Shown one piece after another: positions 33,459-42,112 of a stretch of DNA of 47,642 nt. The position numbers were made by a program, and so were the translations under genes. Every line of letters starts with the position of its first letter. Position 1 is the stretch's first letter. The DNA is taken from NCBI RefSeq assembly GCF_025466085.1, contig NZ_JANLOD010000073.1, positions 1 to 47,642 of the forward strand, given 5' to 3'. The stretch comes from Pseudomonas sp. 14P_8.1_Bac3. GTDB taxonomy: Bacteria; Pseudomonadota; Gammaproteobacteria; Pseudomonadales; Pseudomonadaceae. The notes under the pieces are model-generated. The model was not told the origin of the DNA. It made no database searches and saw only the letters and a program-made list of their open reading frames with translations.

Positions 33459-35207
33459 ATGAAAACTCACGCCACGGCGTATAGCCAACGCCTGTTGCGC
33501 GGTCAGGCACCTTCCTACGAACGCTTGCAGGCGCGTCTGGCCGAAGACGGCAGCGAGCTGGGCCCCGCACCGATTGCCGTGCACTGCGGCTGGGGCCGGT
33601 TGCTGATCGGCCATACGTTCCCCGATCCGGCGAGCCTTGCCCGGGAATTGCTCAACGAGCAGCCGGGCGAACGCGACATCGCCCTGTACGTCGCCGCGCC
33701 CCAGCAAGTGTTGGGGCTGGAGCCGGCGCAGCTGTTTCTCGATCCGTCAGACACCTTGCGCCTGTGGTTCAGCGATTACCGCCAAGCGACCCGCGTGTTT
33801 CGCGGCTTTCGCATTCGGCGAGCGCAGAGCGAGGCGGACTGGCGGGCGATCAATCAGCTGTACCAGGCGCGCGGCATGTTGCCGATCGACGCCAGCCTGC
33901 TGACCCCGCGTCATCTCGGCGGTCCGGTGTATTGGCTGGCCGAGGACGAGGACAGCGGCGCGGTCATCGGCAGTGTCATGGGCCTCAATCACCAAAGGGC
34001 CTACAACGATCCGGAAAATGGCAGCAGCCTCTGGTGCCTGGCCGTCGACCCTCAATGCTCGCGGCCCGGTGTCGGCGAAGTGCTGGTGCGGCATTTGATC
34101 GAGCACTTCATGAGCCGTGGGCTGAGCTACCTCGATCTGTCCGTGCTGCACGACAACCGCCAGGCGAAAAGCCTCTACGCCAAGCTCGGTTTTCGCAACC
34201 TGTCGACCTTCGCGATCAAGCACAAGAACGGGATCAATCAGCCGCTGTTCCTGGGTCCTGGTCCAGAAGCCGAATTCAACCCGTATGCGCGGATCATCGT
34301 TGATGAGGCGCATCGGCGTGGCATCGAAGTGCAGGTCGATGATGCCGAGGCCGGCCTGTTCACCTTGGTGCATGGCAGTCGACGGGTGCGCTGCCGCGAA
34401 TCCCTGAGCGATCTGACCAGCGCGATCAGCATGACCTTGTGCCAGGACAAGAGCCTGACGCACAAGGTGCTGAAAAATGCCGGCCTGAACCTGCCCGCGC
34501 AGCAGCTGGCGGGGAATGCCGATGACAATCTGGCGTTTCTCGACGAGCACGAGCGGGTGGTGGTCAAGCCGCTGGATGGCGAACAGGGTCAGGGCGTCGC
34601 GGTGGATTTGCGCACCATCGAAGAGGTGCAGCACGCCATCGAAGCGGCCCGGCAGTTCGACAGCCGCGTGTTGCTCGAAAGCTTCCACGAGGGCCTCGAC
34701 CTGCGGATTGTGGTGATCGGTTTTGAAGTGGTCGCCGCGGCCATTCGTCGGCCGGCGGAAGTGGTGGGCGATGGCCAACATTCAATCCGCGCGCTGATCG
34801 AAGCCCAGAGTCGACGCCGTCAAGCGGCTACCGGCGGCGAAAGCAAGATCCCGCTGGACCCTGAAACCGAGCGAACCCTGGAAGCGGCGGGTTACGACTA
34901 CAACAGCATTCTGCCGGCCGGCGAGCACCTGTTCGTGAGGCGTACGGCGAATCTTCATACCGGCGGCATTCTTGAAGACGTCACGACGATCCTGCACCCG
35001 ACGCTGGTAGACGCTGCCGTGCGTGCGGCGCGGGCGCTGGACATCCCGATGGTCGGGCTCGACCTGATGGTGTCGGCGGCGGATCAGCCGGAGTATGTGT
35101 TTATCGAAGCCAATGAACGTGCCGGTCTGGCCAATCATGAGCCGCAGCCGACGGCGGAGCGGTTTGTGGATTTGCTGTTTCCGCACAGTCAGGCAGTGAG
35201 CTGTTAA
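33459..35207 (+). CDS. ngg: N-acetylglutaminylglutamine synthetase (GNAT + ATP-grasp)
   Basis: 582 residues. The first half holds a GNAT acetyltransferase domain (WCLAVDPQCSRPGVGEVL, DLSVLHDNRQAKSLYAKLGF). The second half is an ATP-grasp ligase (VVKPLDGEQGQGVAVDL, LRIVVIGFEVVAAAIR, ending FIEANERAGLANHE). The fusion acetylates glutamine and joins a second glutamine to give N-acetylglutaminylglutamine, the substrate of the asnO product. The first gene's stop is three bases upstream and AAGGA overlaps the end of asnO, so the two are coupled. Expression of this operon is osmotically induced in the characterised species. Confidence 0.94.
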   Translation: MKTHATAYSQRLLRGQAPSYERLQARLAEDGSELGPAPIAVHCGWGRLLIGHTFPDPASLARELLNEQPGERDIALYVAAPQQVLGLEPAQLFLDPSDTLRLWFSDYRQATRVFRGFRIRRAQSEADWRAINQLYQARGMLPIDASLLTPRHLGGPVYWLAEDEDSGAVIGSVMGLNHQRAYNDPENGSSLWCLAVDPQCSRPGVGEVLVRHLIEHFMSRGLSYLDLSVLHDNRQAKSLYAKLGFRNLSTFAIKHKNGINQPLFLGPGPEAEFNPYARIIVDEAHRRGIEVQVDDAEAGLFTLVHGSRRVRCRESLSDLTSAISMTLCQDKSLTHKVLKNAGLNLPAQQLAGNADDNLAFLDEHERVVVKPLDGEQGQGVAVDLRTIEEVQHAIEAARQFDSRVLLESFHEGLDLRIVVIGFEVVAAAIRRPAEVVGDGQHSIRALIEAQSRRRQAATGGESKIPLDPETERTLEAAGYDYNSILPAGEHLFVRRTANLHTGGILEDVTTILHPTLVDAAVRAARALDIPMVGLDLMVSAADQPEYVFIEANERAGLANHEPQPTAERFVDLLFPHSQAVSC

Positions 35208-35228
35208 TGACGTGGTGTCTGGACTGAC

Positions 35229-35300
35229 CGCTTCGCGAGCGGGCTCGCTCCCACAGATGACTGCGTTCCCCTGTGGGAGCAAGCCTGCTCGCGATGGCGG
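35229..35300. repeat. Paired REP element inside the NAGGN operon
   Basis: CGCTTCGCGAGCGGGCTCGC then TCCCACAG at the left; CTGTGGGAGCAAGCCTGCTC then GCGATGG at the right; spacer about 15 bp. It separates ngg from the M42 peptidase gene within an otherwise tight operon. Confidence 0.82.
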
Positions 35301-35366
35301 CCTCACAGGCAGCCCTCAATTCTCCTCATCGAAACCATCGATGCGCTCAACTCATCAGGAGTTTCC

Positions 35367-36557
35367 ATGACCAGTAAAATCCCCGAACCGGACCTCAATT
35401 ACCTGCAAAAAGTCCTGCTGGAAATGCTCGCTATCCCCAGCCCGACCGGTTTCACCGACACCATCGTGCGCTACGTCGCCGAGCGACTTGAAGAGCTGGG
35501 CATTCCGTTTGAAATGACCCGCCGCGGCACGATTCGCGCCACGCTCAAGGGCAAGAAAAACAGCCCCGACCGCGCCGTCTCCGCCCACCTCGACACCATC
35601 GGTGCCGCCGTGCGCGCCGTGAAAGACAATGGCCGCCTGACCCTGGCTCCCGTCGGCTGCTGGTCAAGCCGTTTTGCCGAAGGCAGCCGCGTCAGCCTGT
35701 TTACCGACAATGGCGTGATCCGTGGCAGCGTATTGCCGCTGATGGCGTCCGGGCATGCGTTCAACACCGCCGTGGACGAGATGCCGATCAGTTGGGACCA
35801 CATCGAACTGCGCCTCGATGCCTACTGCGCGACCCGCGCCGATTGCGATTCGCTGGGCATCAGCGTCGGCGATTTCGTCGCCTTCGATCCGCTGCCGGAG
35901 TTCACTGAAAGCGGCCACATCAGCGCTCGTCACCTTGATGACAAGGCCGGCGTCGCGGCGTTGCTGGCGGCGCTCAAAGCGATCGTCGACAGCGGCGAAG
36001 AACTGATGATCGACTGTCATCCGCTGTTCACCATCACCGAGGAAACCGGCAGCGGCGCGGCGGCGGCCCTGCCTTGGGACGTCAGCGAATTCGTCGGTAT
36101 CGACATCGCGCCGGTCGCCCCCGGCCAGCATTCCAGTGAGCATGCGGTCAGCGTGGCGATGCAGGATTCGGGCGGGCCCTATGACTATCACTTGTCCCGC
36201 CACCTGTTACGGCTGGCCAGCGATAACGAGCTGCCGGTGCGTCGCGACCTGTTCCGCTATTACTTCAGTGATGCACATTCGGCGGTGACCGCCGGCCACG
36301 ACATCCGCACCGCCCTGCTCGCCTTCGGCTGCGACGCGACCCACGGCTACGAACGCACGCACATCGACAGCCTCGCGGCCCTGAGCCGCTTGCTCGGTGC
36401 CTACATCCTCAGCCCTCCGGTGTTCGCCAGCGATGCGCAACCGGCCAAGGGTTCACTGGACCGGTTCAGTCACCAGATCGAACATGACACGCAGATGGAA
36501 AGCGATACGCGGGTGCCGTCGGTGGACAGCCTGGTGGGGCAGCGGTCGGAGAGTTGA
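35367..36557 (+). CDS. NAGGN-system M42-family metallopeptidase
   Basis: 396 residues with M42 aminopeptidase motifs: the first metal histidine and aspartate in VSAHLDTIGA, the bridging aspartate in HLDDKAGVAALL, the catalytic acid pair in ITEETGSGAA, and the ligand aspartate in GIDIAPV. A final metal-binding histidine lies in THGYERTH. Third member of the NAGGN trio; it is thought to break down or recycle the osmoprotectant, though its activity is less well established than that of asnO and ngg. The ATG is preceded by CAGGAG. The gap to ngg (159 bp) holds a REP pair. Confidence 0.92.
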   Translation: MTSKIPEPDLNYLQKVLLEMLAIPSPTGFTDTIVRYVAERLEELGIPFEMTRRGTIRATLKGKKNSPDRAVSAHLDTIGAAVRAVKDNGRLTLAPVGCWSSRFAEGSRVSLFTDNGVIRGSVLPLMASGHAFNTAVDEMPISWDHIELRLDAYCATRADCDSLGISVGDFVAFDPLPEFTESGHISARHLDDKAGVAALLAALKAIVDSGEELMIDCHPLFTITEETGSGAAAALPWDVSEFVGIDIAPVAPGQHSSEHAVSVAMQDSGGPYDYHLSRHLLRLASDNELPVRRDLFRYYFSDAHSAVTAGHDIRTALLAFGCDATHGYERTHIDSLAALSRLLGAYILSPPVFASDAQPAKGSLDRFSHQIEHDTQMESDTRVPSVDSLVGQRSES

Positions 36558-36581
36558 TCCGGGGCTTACGGTGCCTTGTCT

Positions 36582-36680
36582 GGCGCCTTCGCGGGCAAGC
36601 CCGCTCCCACAGGTTTGGTGTTGTCCACAAATTATGTGTGCGCCACCAAACCCTGGAGCGGGCTCGCCCGCGAAGGCGTC
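36582..36680. repeat. Paired REP element with extended arms
   Basis: GCGCCTTCGCGGGCAAGCCC then GCTCCCACAGGTTTGGTG at the left, and its reverse complement with GACGCCTTCGCGGGCGAGCC at the right. The arms together exceed 35 bp. The loop contains TTGTCCACA, one base off a DnaA box, which I regard as chance. Confidence 0.82.
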
Positions 36681-36762
36681 CGCTCAGGCAACCCAAAACC
36701 CAAAGGCTAGCCGCAATCCCTCATTCGCCGTAGCATCGCGCCATTGTTTACCCGAGGTGCCT

Positions 36763-36990
36763 ATGCTCATTCCCTACGACCAACTTGAAGTCGACACCCT
36801 CACCCGCCTGATCGAAGATTTCGTCACCCGCGATGGCACGGACAACGGCGACGATACGCCGCTGGAAACCCGCGTGTTACGGGTACGCCAGGCGTTGACC
36901 AAGGGCCAGGCGCTGATCGTTTTCGATCCGGACAGCGAGCAATGCCAGTTGATGCTCAAGCACGACGTGCCCAAGCATCTGTTCGACTGA
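36763..36990 (+). CDS. YheU family protein
   Basis: 75 residues beginning MLIPYDQLEVDTLTRLIEDF, the family hallmark, with VTRDGTDNGD following and LIVFDPDSEQCQLMLK near the C-terminus. The protein is small and soluble; YheU has no assigned biochemical function. ATG 36763 was chosen because GAGG lies five bases upstream; the frame is open further back but only through the REP region. It is convergent with the csrA-family gene, the stops being 5 bp apart. Confidence 0.9.
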   Translation: MLIPYDQLEVDTLTRLIEDFVTRDGTDNGDDTPLETRVLRVRQALTKGQALIVFDPDSEQCQLMLKHDVPKHLFD

Positions 36991-36995
36991 CGCCT

Positions 36996-37181
36996 TCAAC
37001 CCTTCCTGGCTTTTTCCAGCTGGACCTGGATGCGCTCATAGACCTCGGCACGGTGCACATCGATGGCGCGTGGCGCCTCGATGCCGAAGCGCACGGTGTT
37101 TCCGTTGACGTTCATAACGCGCACGGAAATGGTGTCGCCGATGGAGATCATTTCACCTACAACGCGGCTGAGTACTAGCAT
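36996..37181 (-). CDS. csrA: CsrA/Rsm family RNA-binding regulator (RsmI-like paralogue)
   Basis: 61 residues of the CsrA fold. Conserved RNA-contact residues are present: Leu4, Arg6 and Arg44 (in VHRAEVYERI), with GxxxxIG in the first strands. CsrA dimers bind GGA motifs in mRNA leaders and block or protect translation. The sequence MLVLSRVVGEMISIGD is unlike Pseudomonas RsmA and RsmE (MLILTR.VGE); Val7 replaces the usual Arg/Lys, and I think it is the third paralogue, RsmI. That sub-assignment is from memory and not certain. Confidence 0.9.
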   Translation of the reverse strand: MLVLSRVVGEMISIGDTISVRVMNVNGNTVRFGIEAPRAIDVHRAEVYERIQVQLEKARKG

Positions 37182-37324
37182 GGCATTCGTCCTTCAGGGT
37201 TATCGAACCCTGAAGATGCCCGGTGCGTGACAGGCCTTCAATGCGGCGCGAGCAAAACAGTCTCGCCCTACAGCACTAAACGAACACCCCTTAGGAAACG
37301 TCCCACAACCAGAGTCACGACGGC

Positions 37325-37657
37325 TCAGGAAGCGGAAAAACGTGGTCCGAACAGGATGACGCTCGCGCCAATCACGCACAACGCGACGCCGATCCAGTCC
37401 GAGCCCAGCGGACGAATCCGCTCGACCACCGCCAGCCAGCCAATCGACGCAATGATGTAGATGCCACCGTAGGCGGCGTAGGCGCGTCCGGCGTAAGTCG
37501 CTTCAACGCGGGTCAGCAACAGCGCGAACACGGTCAGGCTGAGCAGCGCCGGCACCACCCACCAGGCGCTTTTGCCCTGGCGCAGCCACATCCAGAAGGC
37601 AAAGCAGCCGGCGATTTCGAACAGCGCGGCGAGGAAGAACCACAGGTAATTGAGCAT
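37325..37657 (-). CDS. YnfA family (UPF0060) membrane protein
   Basis: 110 residues and four membrane helices, the usual UPF0060 layout. The first helix LWFFLAALFEIAGCFAFWMW has the Glu in the SMR-like position, and the motif AYAAYGGIYIIASIGWL is characteristic. YnfA is related to small multidrug resistance pumps and may export small cations; the substrate is not known here. ATG 37657 (MLNYLWFF) is taken as start because it places the first helix at the N-terminus; the longer ORF has a non-family leader. Lies upstream of csrA on the same strand but not obviously co-transcribed. Confidence 0.9.
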   Translation of the reverse strand: MLNYLWFFLAALFEIAGCFAFWMWLRQGKSAWWVVPALLSLTVFALLLTRVEATYAGRAYAAYGGIYIIASIGWLAVVERIRPLGSDWIGVALCVIGASVILFGPRFSAS

Positions 37658-37722
37658 GCCAGACGTCTCGCAAGGATGACCGATGGCGGCCACCCTAACG
37701 ACGAGTTTGCCTTCGGGCAAGT

Positions 37723-38538
37723 TCAGCCTGCGGTCTGCTTGGCCTTGGCGCGCATTTTATCGGCCATGAGGGTCATTTCGTTGTAGAGCAACTGTGGGTT
37801 CTTCTGCTTCAGAGCCCAGGCCATACGCCCCTGTTCGTGAGGCAGAATCATGAATTCGCCGGCGGCCACTTGCTGGTAGATGTAGTCGGCAATGTCAGTG
37901 GCGGTGATCGGCGAACTTTCCAGCAGTTTGCCGACCTGAGCCTTCATGGCCGGGGTCGGGCCACGGAAAGAGTCCAGCAGATTGGTCTGGAAGAATGACG
38001 GGCACACCACGTGCACACCCACTTCCTGCTGCGCCAGTTCGATCAGCAGGCTCTCGGACAACGCCACCACGCCGGCCTTGGCCACGTTGTAGTTGCTCAT
38101 CGCCGGGCCTTGCATCAACGCTGCCATCGACGCGATGTTGATGATCTTGCCTTTGCTTTTTTCCAGCAGCGGCAGGAACGCCTTGCACCCTTTGACCACG
38201 CCCATCAGGTTGATCGCGATCTGCCAGTCCCAGTCCTCGAGGGACAATTCGCTGAAGAACCCGCCCGACGCGACGCCGGCGTTATTGACGATGACATCGA
38301 TGCCACCGAGCTTCACTTCACAGGCCTGGGCGAACGCCGTCAGCTGACTGTAATCACGCACATCGCAACGCTGGGTAAAGCCGTCACCACCGGCCTCGCG
38401 CACCAGTCTCAGGGTTTCCTGCAGACCGGGTTCGCTGACATCCGACAACGCCAACTGCCAGCCTTCACGCGCCCAGCGCAGCGCGATTTCGCGACCCAGG
38501 CCCGAGCCTGCGCCAGTGATCATCATGCGATTTTGCAT
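37723..38538 (-). CDS. Short-chain dehydrogenase/reductase (SDR)
   Basis: 271 residues. The Rossmann nucleotide motif TGAGSGLG is at about 8-15, NNAG follows, the catalytic Ser lies in NIASMAALM, and the Tyr/Lys pair is in YNVAKAG. NAD or NADP preference is not clear: the position after the second strand is Asp in ALSDVSEPGL, which leans to NAD. A classical single-domain SDR with unknown substrate. ATG 38538 was chosen at MQNRMMITGAG with AAGG upstream; a longer ORF from 38634 adds a leader with no site. Divergent from the DUF3309 peptide. Confidence 0.9.
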   Translation of the reverse strand: MQNRMMITGAGSGLGREIALRWAREGWQLALSDVSEPGLQETLRLVREAGGDGFTQRCDVRDYSQLTAFAQACEVKLGGIDVIVNNAGVASGGFFSELSLEDWDWQIAINLMGVVKGCKAFLPLLEKSKGKIINIASMAALMQGPAMSNYNVAKAGVVALSESLLIELAQQEVGVHVVCPSFFQTNLLDSFRGPTPAMKAQVGKLLESSPITATDIADYIYQQVAAGEFMILPHEQGRMAWALKQKNPQLLYNEMTLMADKMRAKAKQTAG

Positions 38539-38823
38539 AGCCAACAGCCTTGTGGTTCCAGGAGAGATGCACCGAGTGTAGCGAAGGACCTCGCCCAACC
38601 CACGCTCCATCAGATTGCTGAATGGCCCGAACAAACCGCGGACGCGCCTCCATCAACTTATCCGATTAAAAAAGAAATAAGCCTGTCTTCAAAAAACGTT
38701 AAAAAAACATGGAATTTTCTTTCAGTCGCGAGAGTCGGAGTTTGTAAGCAGCTTGGGTTTATTGCATTCCAGCTGAGTGTTAAGGCCAGGTAATTTCAGA
38801 ACACTTCCAACAAGGAAATAGAC

Positions 38824-38976
38824 ATGGGCACAATCTTAATCATTATTCTGATCCTCCTGCTGGTAGGCGGCCTGCCGGTGTTCCCACACTCTAGAAGTTG
38901 GGGTTATGGTCCGTCGGGTATCATCGGTGTGGTGTTGGTGGTGCTGTTGATCCTGCTGTTACTCGGCAAGATATAA
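38824..38976 (+). CDS. DUF3309 small membrane peptide
   Basis: 50 residues: two hydrophobic helices, MGTILIIILILLLVGGL and IIGVVLVVLLILLLLGKI, joined by a short loop FPHSRSWGYGPSG. This is the DUF3309 pattern. AAGGAAA precedes the ATG by about six bases. Function unknown; I infer a membrane-stress peptide from size and topology only. Upstream, GGAATTTT and GTCGGA (around 38710-38736) resemble an ECF-sigma promoter, weakly. A terminator follows at once. Confidence 0.85.
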   Translation: MGTILIIILILLLVGGLPVFPHSRSWGYGPSGIIGVVLVVLLILLLLGKI

Positions 38977-38992
38977 CGCGATAACAGGCAAA

Positions 38993-39022
38993 AAAAAGAG
39001 GCCCTTGAAGGGCCTCTTTTTT
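38993..39022. terminator. Bidirectional terminator after the DUF3309 gene
   Basis: AAAAAAGAGGCCC, a four-base loop, GGGCCTCTTTTTT: 13-bp stem with A and T tracts on both sides, serving the DUF3309 gene and the convergent LTA-synthase-like gene. Confidence 0.93.
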
Positions 39023-39034
39023 ATTGCGCGAAAC

Positions 39035-41128
39035 TTAGTCCGGCTTGCCGTCAACCACACCGGCGGTGTTGTCGATCAGGCTCTTGGTCGCGGTCTGGAT
39101 GAACGACTCAAGTTTCTGCTTGAGGGCCGCTTCGTCCGCCGACTCCGGGATCACTTCACCTTTCGGATTCGCGCCCAGTTCGTATTGGTACAGTTTTGGC
39201 GGCATCTCTTTCGGCAGCACCAGTACGCGGTCGGCCGTCAGCAACGCAACGGTCTGATCGCTGCCCGAAGGCTTGATCACGCCGAAACCCTTGTCGCCTT
39301 CCGGCAGGTTCAGCAAGTCACGGCCCCAGCACTGGTGAACCACGTCGCCACCGATCCGGCCCATGATGGTCGGCACGATGTCGATCTGGGTGCCCACGGT
39401 GTGGTCGACCTGGCCGAACTTGTCCTGGACGCCCGGCCCAATCAGCAGCATCGGTACGTTGAAGCGGCCCAGGTCCATTTCGGTGATCTGCTGCTCGTTG
39501 CCAAAGCCGTGGTCGCCGACGACCACGAACAGGGTTTCCTTGAAGTACGGCTCTTTACGCGCCTTCTCGAAGAATTGACCCAGCGCCCAGTCGGAGTAAC
39601 GCATGGCGGTCAAGTGTTCGTTGAGGCTGCCACGGTCGGTCACGCGCTCGACCGGCAATGGCGTCGGCAAGGCGTACGGCGTGTGGTTCGACAGGGTTTG
39701 CAACAAGGCATAGAACGGCTTCTTGTCCTTGCCGTCGCGGGCTTTCAACTCTTCCAGGCCGCGGTTGAACATGTCCTGGTCGGACACGCCCCAGGTCGGG
39801 TCGGAGAACACCGGGTTAACGAAGTCGTTACGCCCGATGAAGTTGGTCATGCCCTGGTTGCTGAAGAAACCCGACTGGTTGTCCCAGGCGAAATCGCCGT
39901 TGTAGACATACACGTTGTCGTAGTCACGGGCGCTGAGCAATTGCGGCAGGCCGGACAGTTTGTGGCTGCCTTCCGGGGTCTGCATCAGGTATTCGAAACC
40001 TGGCAGGTTCGGGAAGCAGGCCATCGTGGCGAACATGCCCTGGTGGGTGTGGGTGCCGTTGGAGAAGAAACGGTCGAACAACAGGCCTTCCTTCGCCAAT
40101 TTATCGAAAGCAGGCGTGATGTTGCCCGGACGGCCCAGCGCGCCCACCGAGTGACCGGCGAAGCTTTCCATCAGGATCACGACGACATTCTTGATCGGCA
40201 GGGTCTTGTCGGCATTCGGGGTGTAGTTGCGGCGAACGGCGGCGGTTTCCGGGTCGACCAGTTTGTCGCTCGGCGTCAGCAGCATGTCGCGTACGGTCTG
40301 CTGGGCCAACGGTTGCGCGAGGGTGGCTTTCCAGATGTTGTCGCGTTCTTCGGACATCCGGCTCTTCGCTGCGGCGATCAGCGACAAGGTGCCGTTGAGG
40401 CCGAGCTGGTTAGCGAAGTTCGAATCGGTGGTGTAGACGTCACCCCAGCGCAGTGGCGGGCCTTGACGCAGGGTGCCGCGCGCGGCGACCACGCAGATCA
40501 GCAGGCAGACCACGAACACCGCGATGCGCGCGTACCACGGGGCGATCTGGCGCGTGCTGATGCTGCCGCCGCTGAACGGACCGCGAGGACGGGTCGCACG
40601 GTCGGCGCCCTTGAACGCAAACGCCAGGATCACGGTGCCCACGGCCCACGCCAGCAGGTAGCGCACCACCGGGAAACCGTACCAGAGCATGCTCATCACG
40701 GTTTTCGGGTCTTCCTTCACGTACTGGAAGACCAGGCCGTTGAGGCGCTGGTGGAATTCGCGGTAGAAGTCCATTTCCATCAGGCCGAGGAACAGCGCGA
40801 TGCTCGAGGCGATGGTCAGCCACAAACGGAAGAACCCGCGGGCAGCCATGGCCCGGGCGCTGAACAGGGCCAACAACAGCGGAATGCTGAGGTAGACCAC
40901 CAGGCGCAAGTCGAAGCGCAGGCCGTTGGCGAACGCTTCGACAAAGGTCGAGGCCGGCGTGTCGAGGATCATCTCGCGGTTGTAGACCAGCAGCGCCAGG
41001 CGCAGCAGGCTGAACATGACCATCATGACCAGGGCACACAACAGCGTGTAGGCCAGATGCGATTTGACGGTCGGTTGCAGCAGGCGACTAGAAGCTCGCT
41101 GCTGATTCAGGGCGTCCGGGATTGCCAT
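39035..41128 (-). CDS. LTA-synthase-family sulfatase-fold membrane enzyme
   Basis: 697 residues. Five membrane helices occupy the first 240 residues and a large periplasmic alkaline-phosphatase-fold domain follows. Active-site features: VVVILMESFAG (metal Glu), the nucleophilic Thr in FSNGTHTHQGMFA, and VVVGDHGFGNEQQ with metal-binding Asp-His. Gram-negatives lack lipoteichoic acid, so this enzyme probably transfers phosphoglycerol or phosphoethanolamine to another envelope acceptor such as periplasmic glucans (compare OpgB); PAO1 has a similar gene (PA1689, from memory). Ends at a bidirectional terminator. A perfect inverted repeat lies about 84 bp upstream. Confidence 0.9.
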   Translation of the reverse strand: MAIPDALNQQRASSRLLQPTVKSHLAYTLLCALVMMVMFSLLRLALLVYNREMILDTPASTFVEAFANGLRFDLRLVVYLSIPLLLALFSARAMAARGFFRLWLTIASSIALFLGLMEMDFYREFHQRLNGLVFQYVKEDPKTVMSMLWYGFPVVRYLLAWAVGTVILAFAFKGADRATRPRGPFSGGSISTRQIAPWYARIAVFVVCLLICVVAARGTLRQGPPLRWGDVYTTDSNFANQLGLNGTLSLIAAAKSRMSEERDNIWKATLAQPLAQQTVRDMLLTPSDKLVDPETAAVRRNYTPNADKTLPIKNVVVILMESFAGHSVGALGRPGNITPAFDKLAKEGLLFDRFFSNGTHTHQGMFATMACFPNLPGFEYLMQTPEGSHKLSGLPQLLSARDYDNVYVYNGDFAWDNQSGFFSNQGMTNFIGRNDFVNPVFSDPTWGVSDQDMFNRGLEELKARDGKDKKPFYALLQTLSNHTPYALPTPLPVERVTDRGSLNEHLTAMRYSDWALGQFFEKARKEPYFKETLFVVVGDHGFGNEQQITEMDLGRFNVPMLLIGPGVQDKFGQVDHTVGTQIDIVPTIMGRIGGDVVHQCWGRDLLNLPEGDKGFGVIKPSGSDQTVALLTADRVLVLPKEMPPKLYQYELGANPKGEVIPESADEAALKQKLESFIQTATKSLIDNTAGVVDGKPD

Positions 41129-41420
41129 GTCGTTTTAGGACCCATTGGAGGTTGAAGTTTCAAAAATGCAGCTGCGCCCTGCCCTCTGTCGGCCAATACT
41201 CGGCCCCGGGGTTTGCGCGGTGCGCAAATGTTGCACGATCAATCGCGGCATTGCCATTGATTAGTGACCTGCACGGCTGGCGCGGGCGAATTGTCTTGGA
41301 GGCTTTGTGAAAATTTTGTGCAACGTATATCTGGAAACACAATAAAGAGCCTGGAATGGGGGTTATGCGTGGTTCCCGGTTCCTGACATTGCACCTGAAT
41401 CAATCAAACGCCGAATAGCA
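41129..41420. other. Intergenic region with inverted repeat, upstream of the LTA-synthase-like gene
   Basis: About 290 bp without a gene. It contains the perfect inverted repeat TTTGCGC-GGT-GCGCAAA at 41212-41228, a candidate operator. It also has an AT-richer stretch around 41300-41350 with no clear ORF. Otherwise I see nothing in it. Confidence 0.4.
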
Positions 41421-41445
41421 AAAACCCCGAACACGTCGGGGTTTT
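41421..41445. terminator. Terminator after the START-domain gene
   Basis: AAAACCCCGA, loop, TCGGGGTTTT: a 10-bp stem with flanking A and T tracts, 20 bp past the stop of the minus-strand START gene. Confidence 0.9.
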
Positions 41446-41465
41446 CTAACGGACGAACAGGCTGC

Positions 41466-42071
41466 CTACTTCTCAGCGCGTTCTTTCAGGGCTTTCAACG
41501 TATTGAACGGCGCATCCACCACAAACTTGTTGGCAATCATCGACGGTACGCTGCCACCCGGCTCCGTGTGAACCTGATAAGTCACTTCAATCTGGTCACC
41601 CTTGGGCACGAACTTCCAGAACCCTTCAACCTTGGCCACCCGCACGAAACCCTTTTCTTCAGGCACGTACTTCGGCACACCTTCAAGTTTACGGGTCAGA
41701 CTACCGTCGGCACCTTCGGTCGTGGTGACGTGCAGCACCGAATCACGCGGCGTCACCGGCCATGGGGTGTTGAACTGGGTGTAGGTCCAGCTCTGATCGC
41801 CTTCGTGCTTGAGCAGCTTTTGCAGCTTGCACTCGTGAATCCAGCTGCAAGCCCCGGCCACGTCTTCCTGGAGCGCGCGCAATTTGGCCATGGTGGTTTT
41901 CATCAGGGTCACGCCCTGATAAGCCTTGTAGTCAGAGCCGGCCACTTCGCTCAAGGACACCTTGATGCCGTCTTCATTCTTGGCCACTTTCCAGTCTTCG
42001 GCCTGTGCGGCGGACGTCGCCAGCACCACCGTCAACCCACACAACACAGCCATACGATGCAGCGAACCCAT
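41466..42071 (-). CDS. Exported START-domain protein
   Basis: 201 residues with a Sec signal peptide to about residue 24 (MAVLCGLTVVLATSAAQA). The mature part is a START (lipid-transfer-like) domain: KLLKHEGDQSWTYTQFNTPWPVTPRDSVL followed by GSLTRKLEGVPKY, FWKFVPKGDQIEVTYQVHTEPGG and a C-terminal helix. START domains fold as a hydrophobic pocket for lipids or polyketides. A periplasmic START protein may carry a lipid; ligand unknown. ATG 42071 chosen with AAGGAA upstream, since the alternative at 42338 adds the shadow of the neighbouring gene. It lies 42 bp behind the YkgJ gene. Confidence 0.88.
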   Translation of the reverse strand: MGSLHRMAVLCGLTVVLATSAAQAEDWKVAKNEDGIKVSLSEVAGSDYKAYQGVTLMKTTMAKLRALQEDVAGACSWIHECKLQKLLKHEGDQSWTYTQFNTPWPVTPRDSVLHVTTTEGADGSLTRKLEGVPKYVPEEKGFVRVAKVEGFWKFVPKGDQIEVTYQVHTEPGGSVPSMIANKFVVDAPFNTLKALKERAEK

Positions 42072-42112
42072 AGTCTTATTCCTTATTGTTGAAGTTCCGT
42101 TCGTTGAACACA

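Noticed and set aside
31704..33707. 667-codon minus-strand ORF opposite asnO
   Set aside because: Antisense to asnO and the start of ngg; no motifs and no plausible start site. Similar long shadows oppose the ABC exporter, rbdA and LTA-synthase-like genes.
36621..36629. TTGTCCACA, resembling a DnaA box
   Set aside because: One mismatch, single copy, and located in the loop of a REP pair; chance is the simplest reading.
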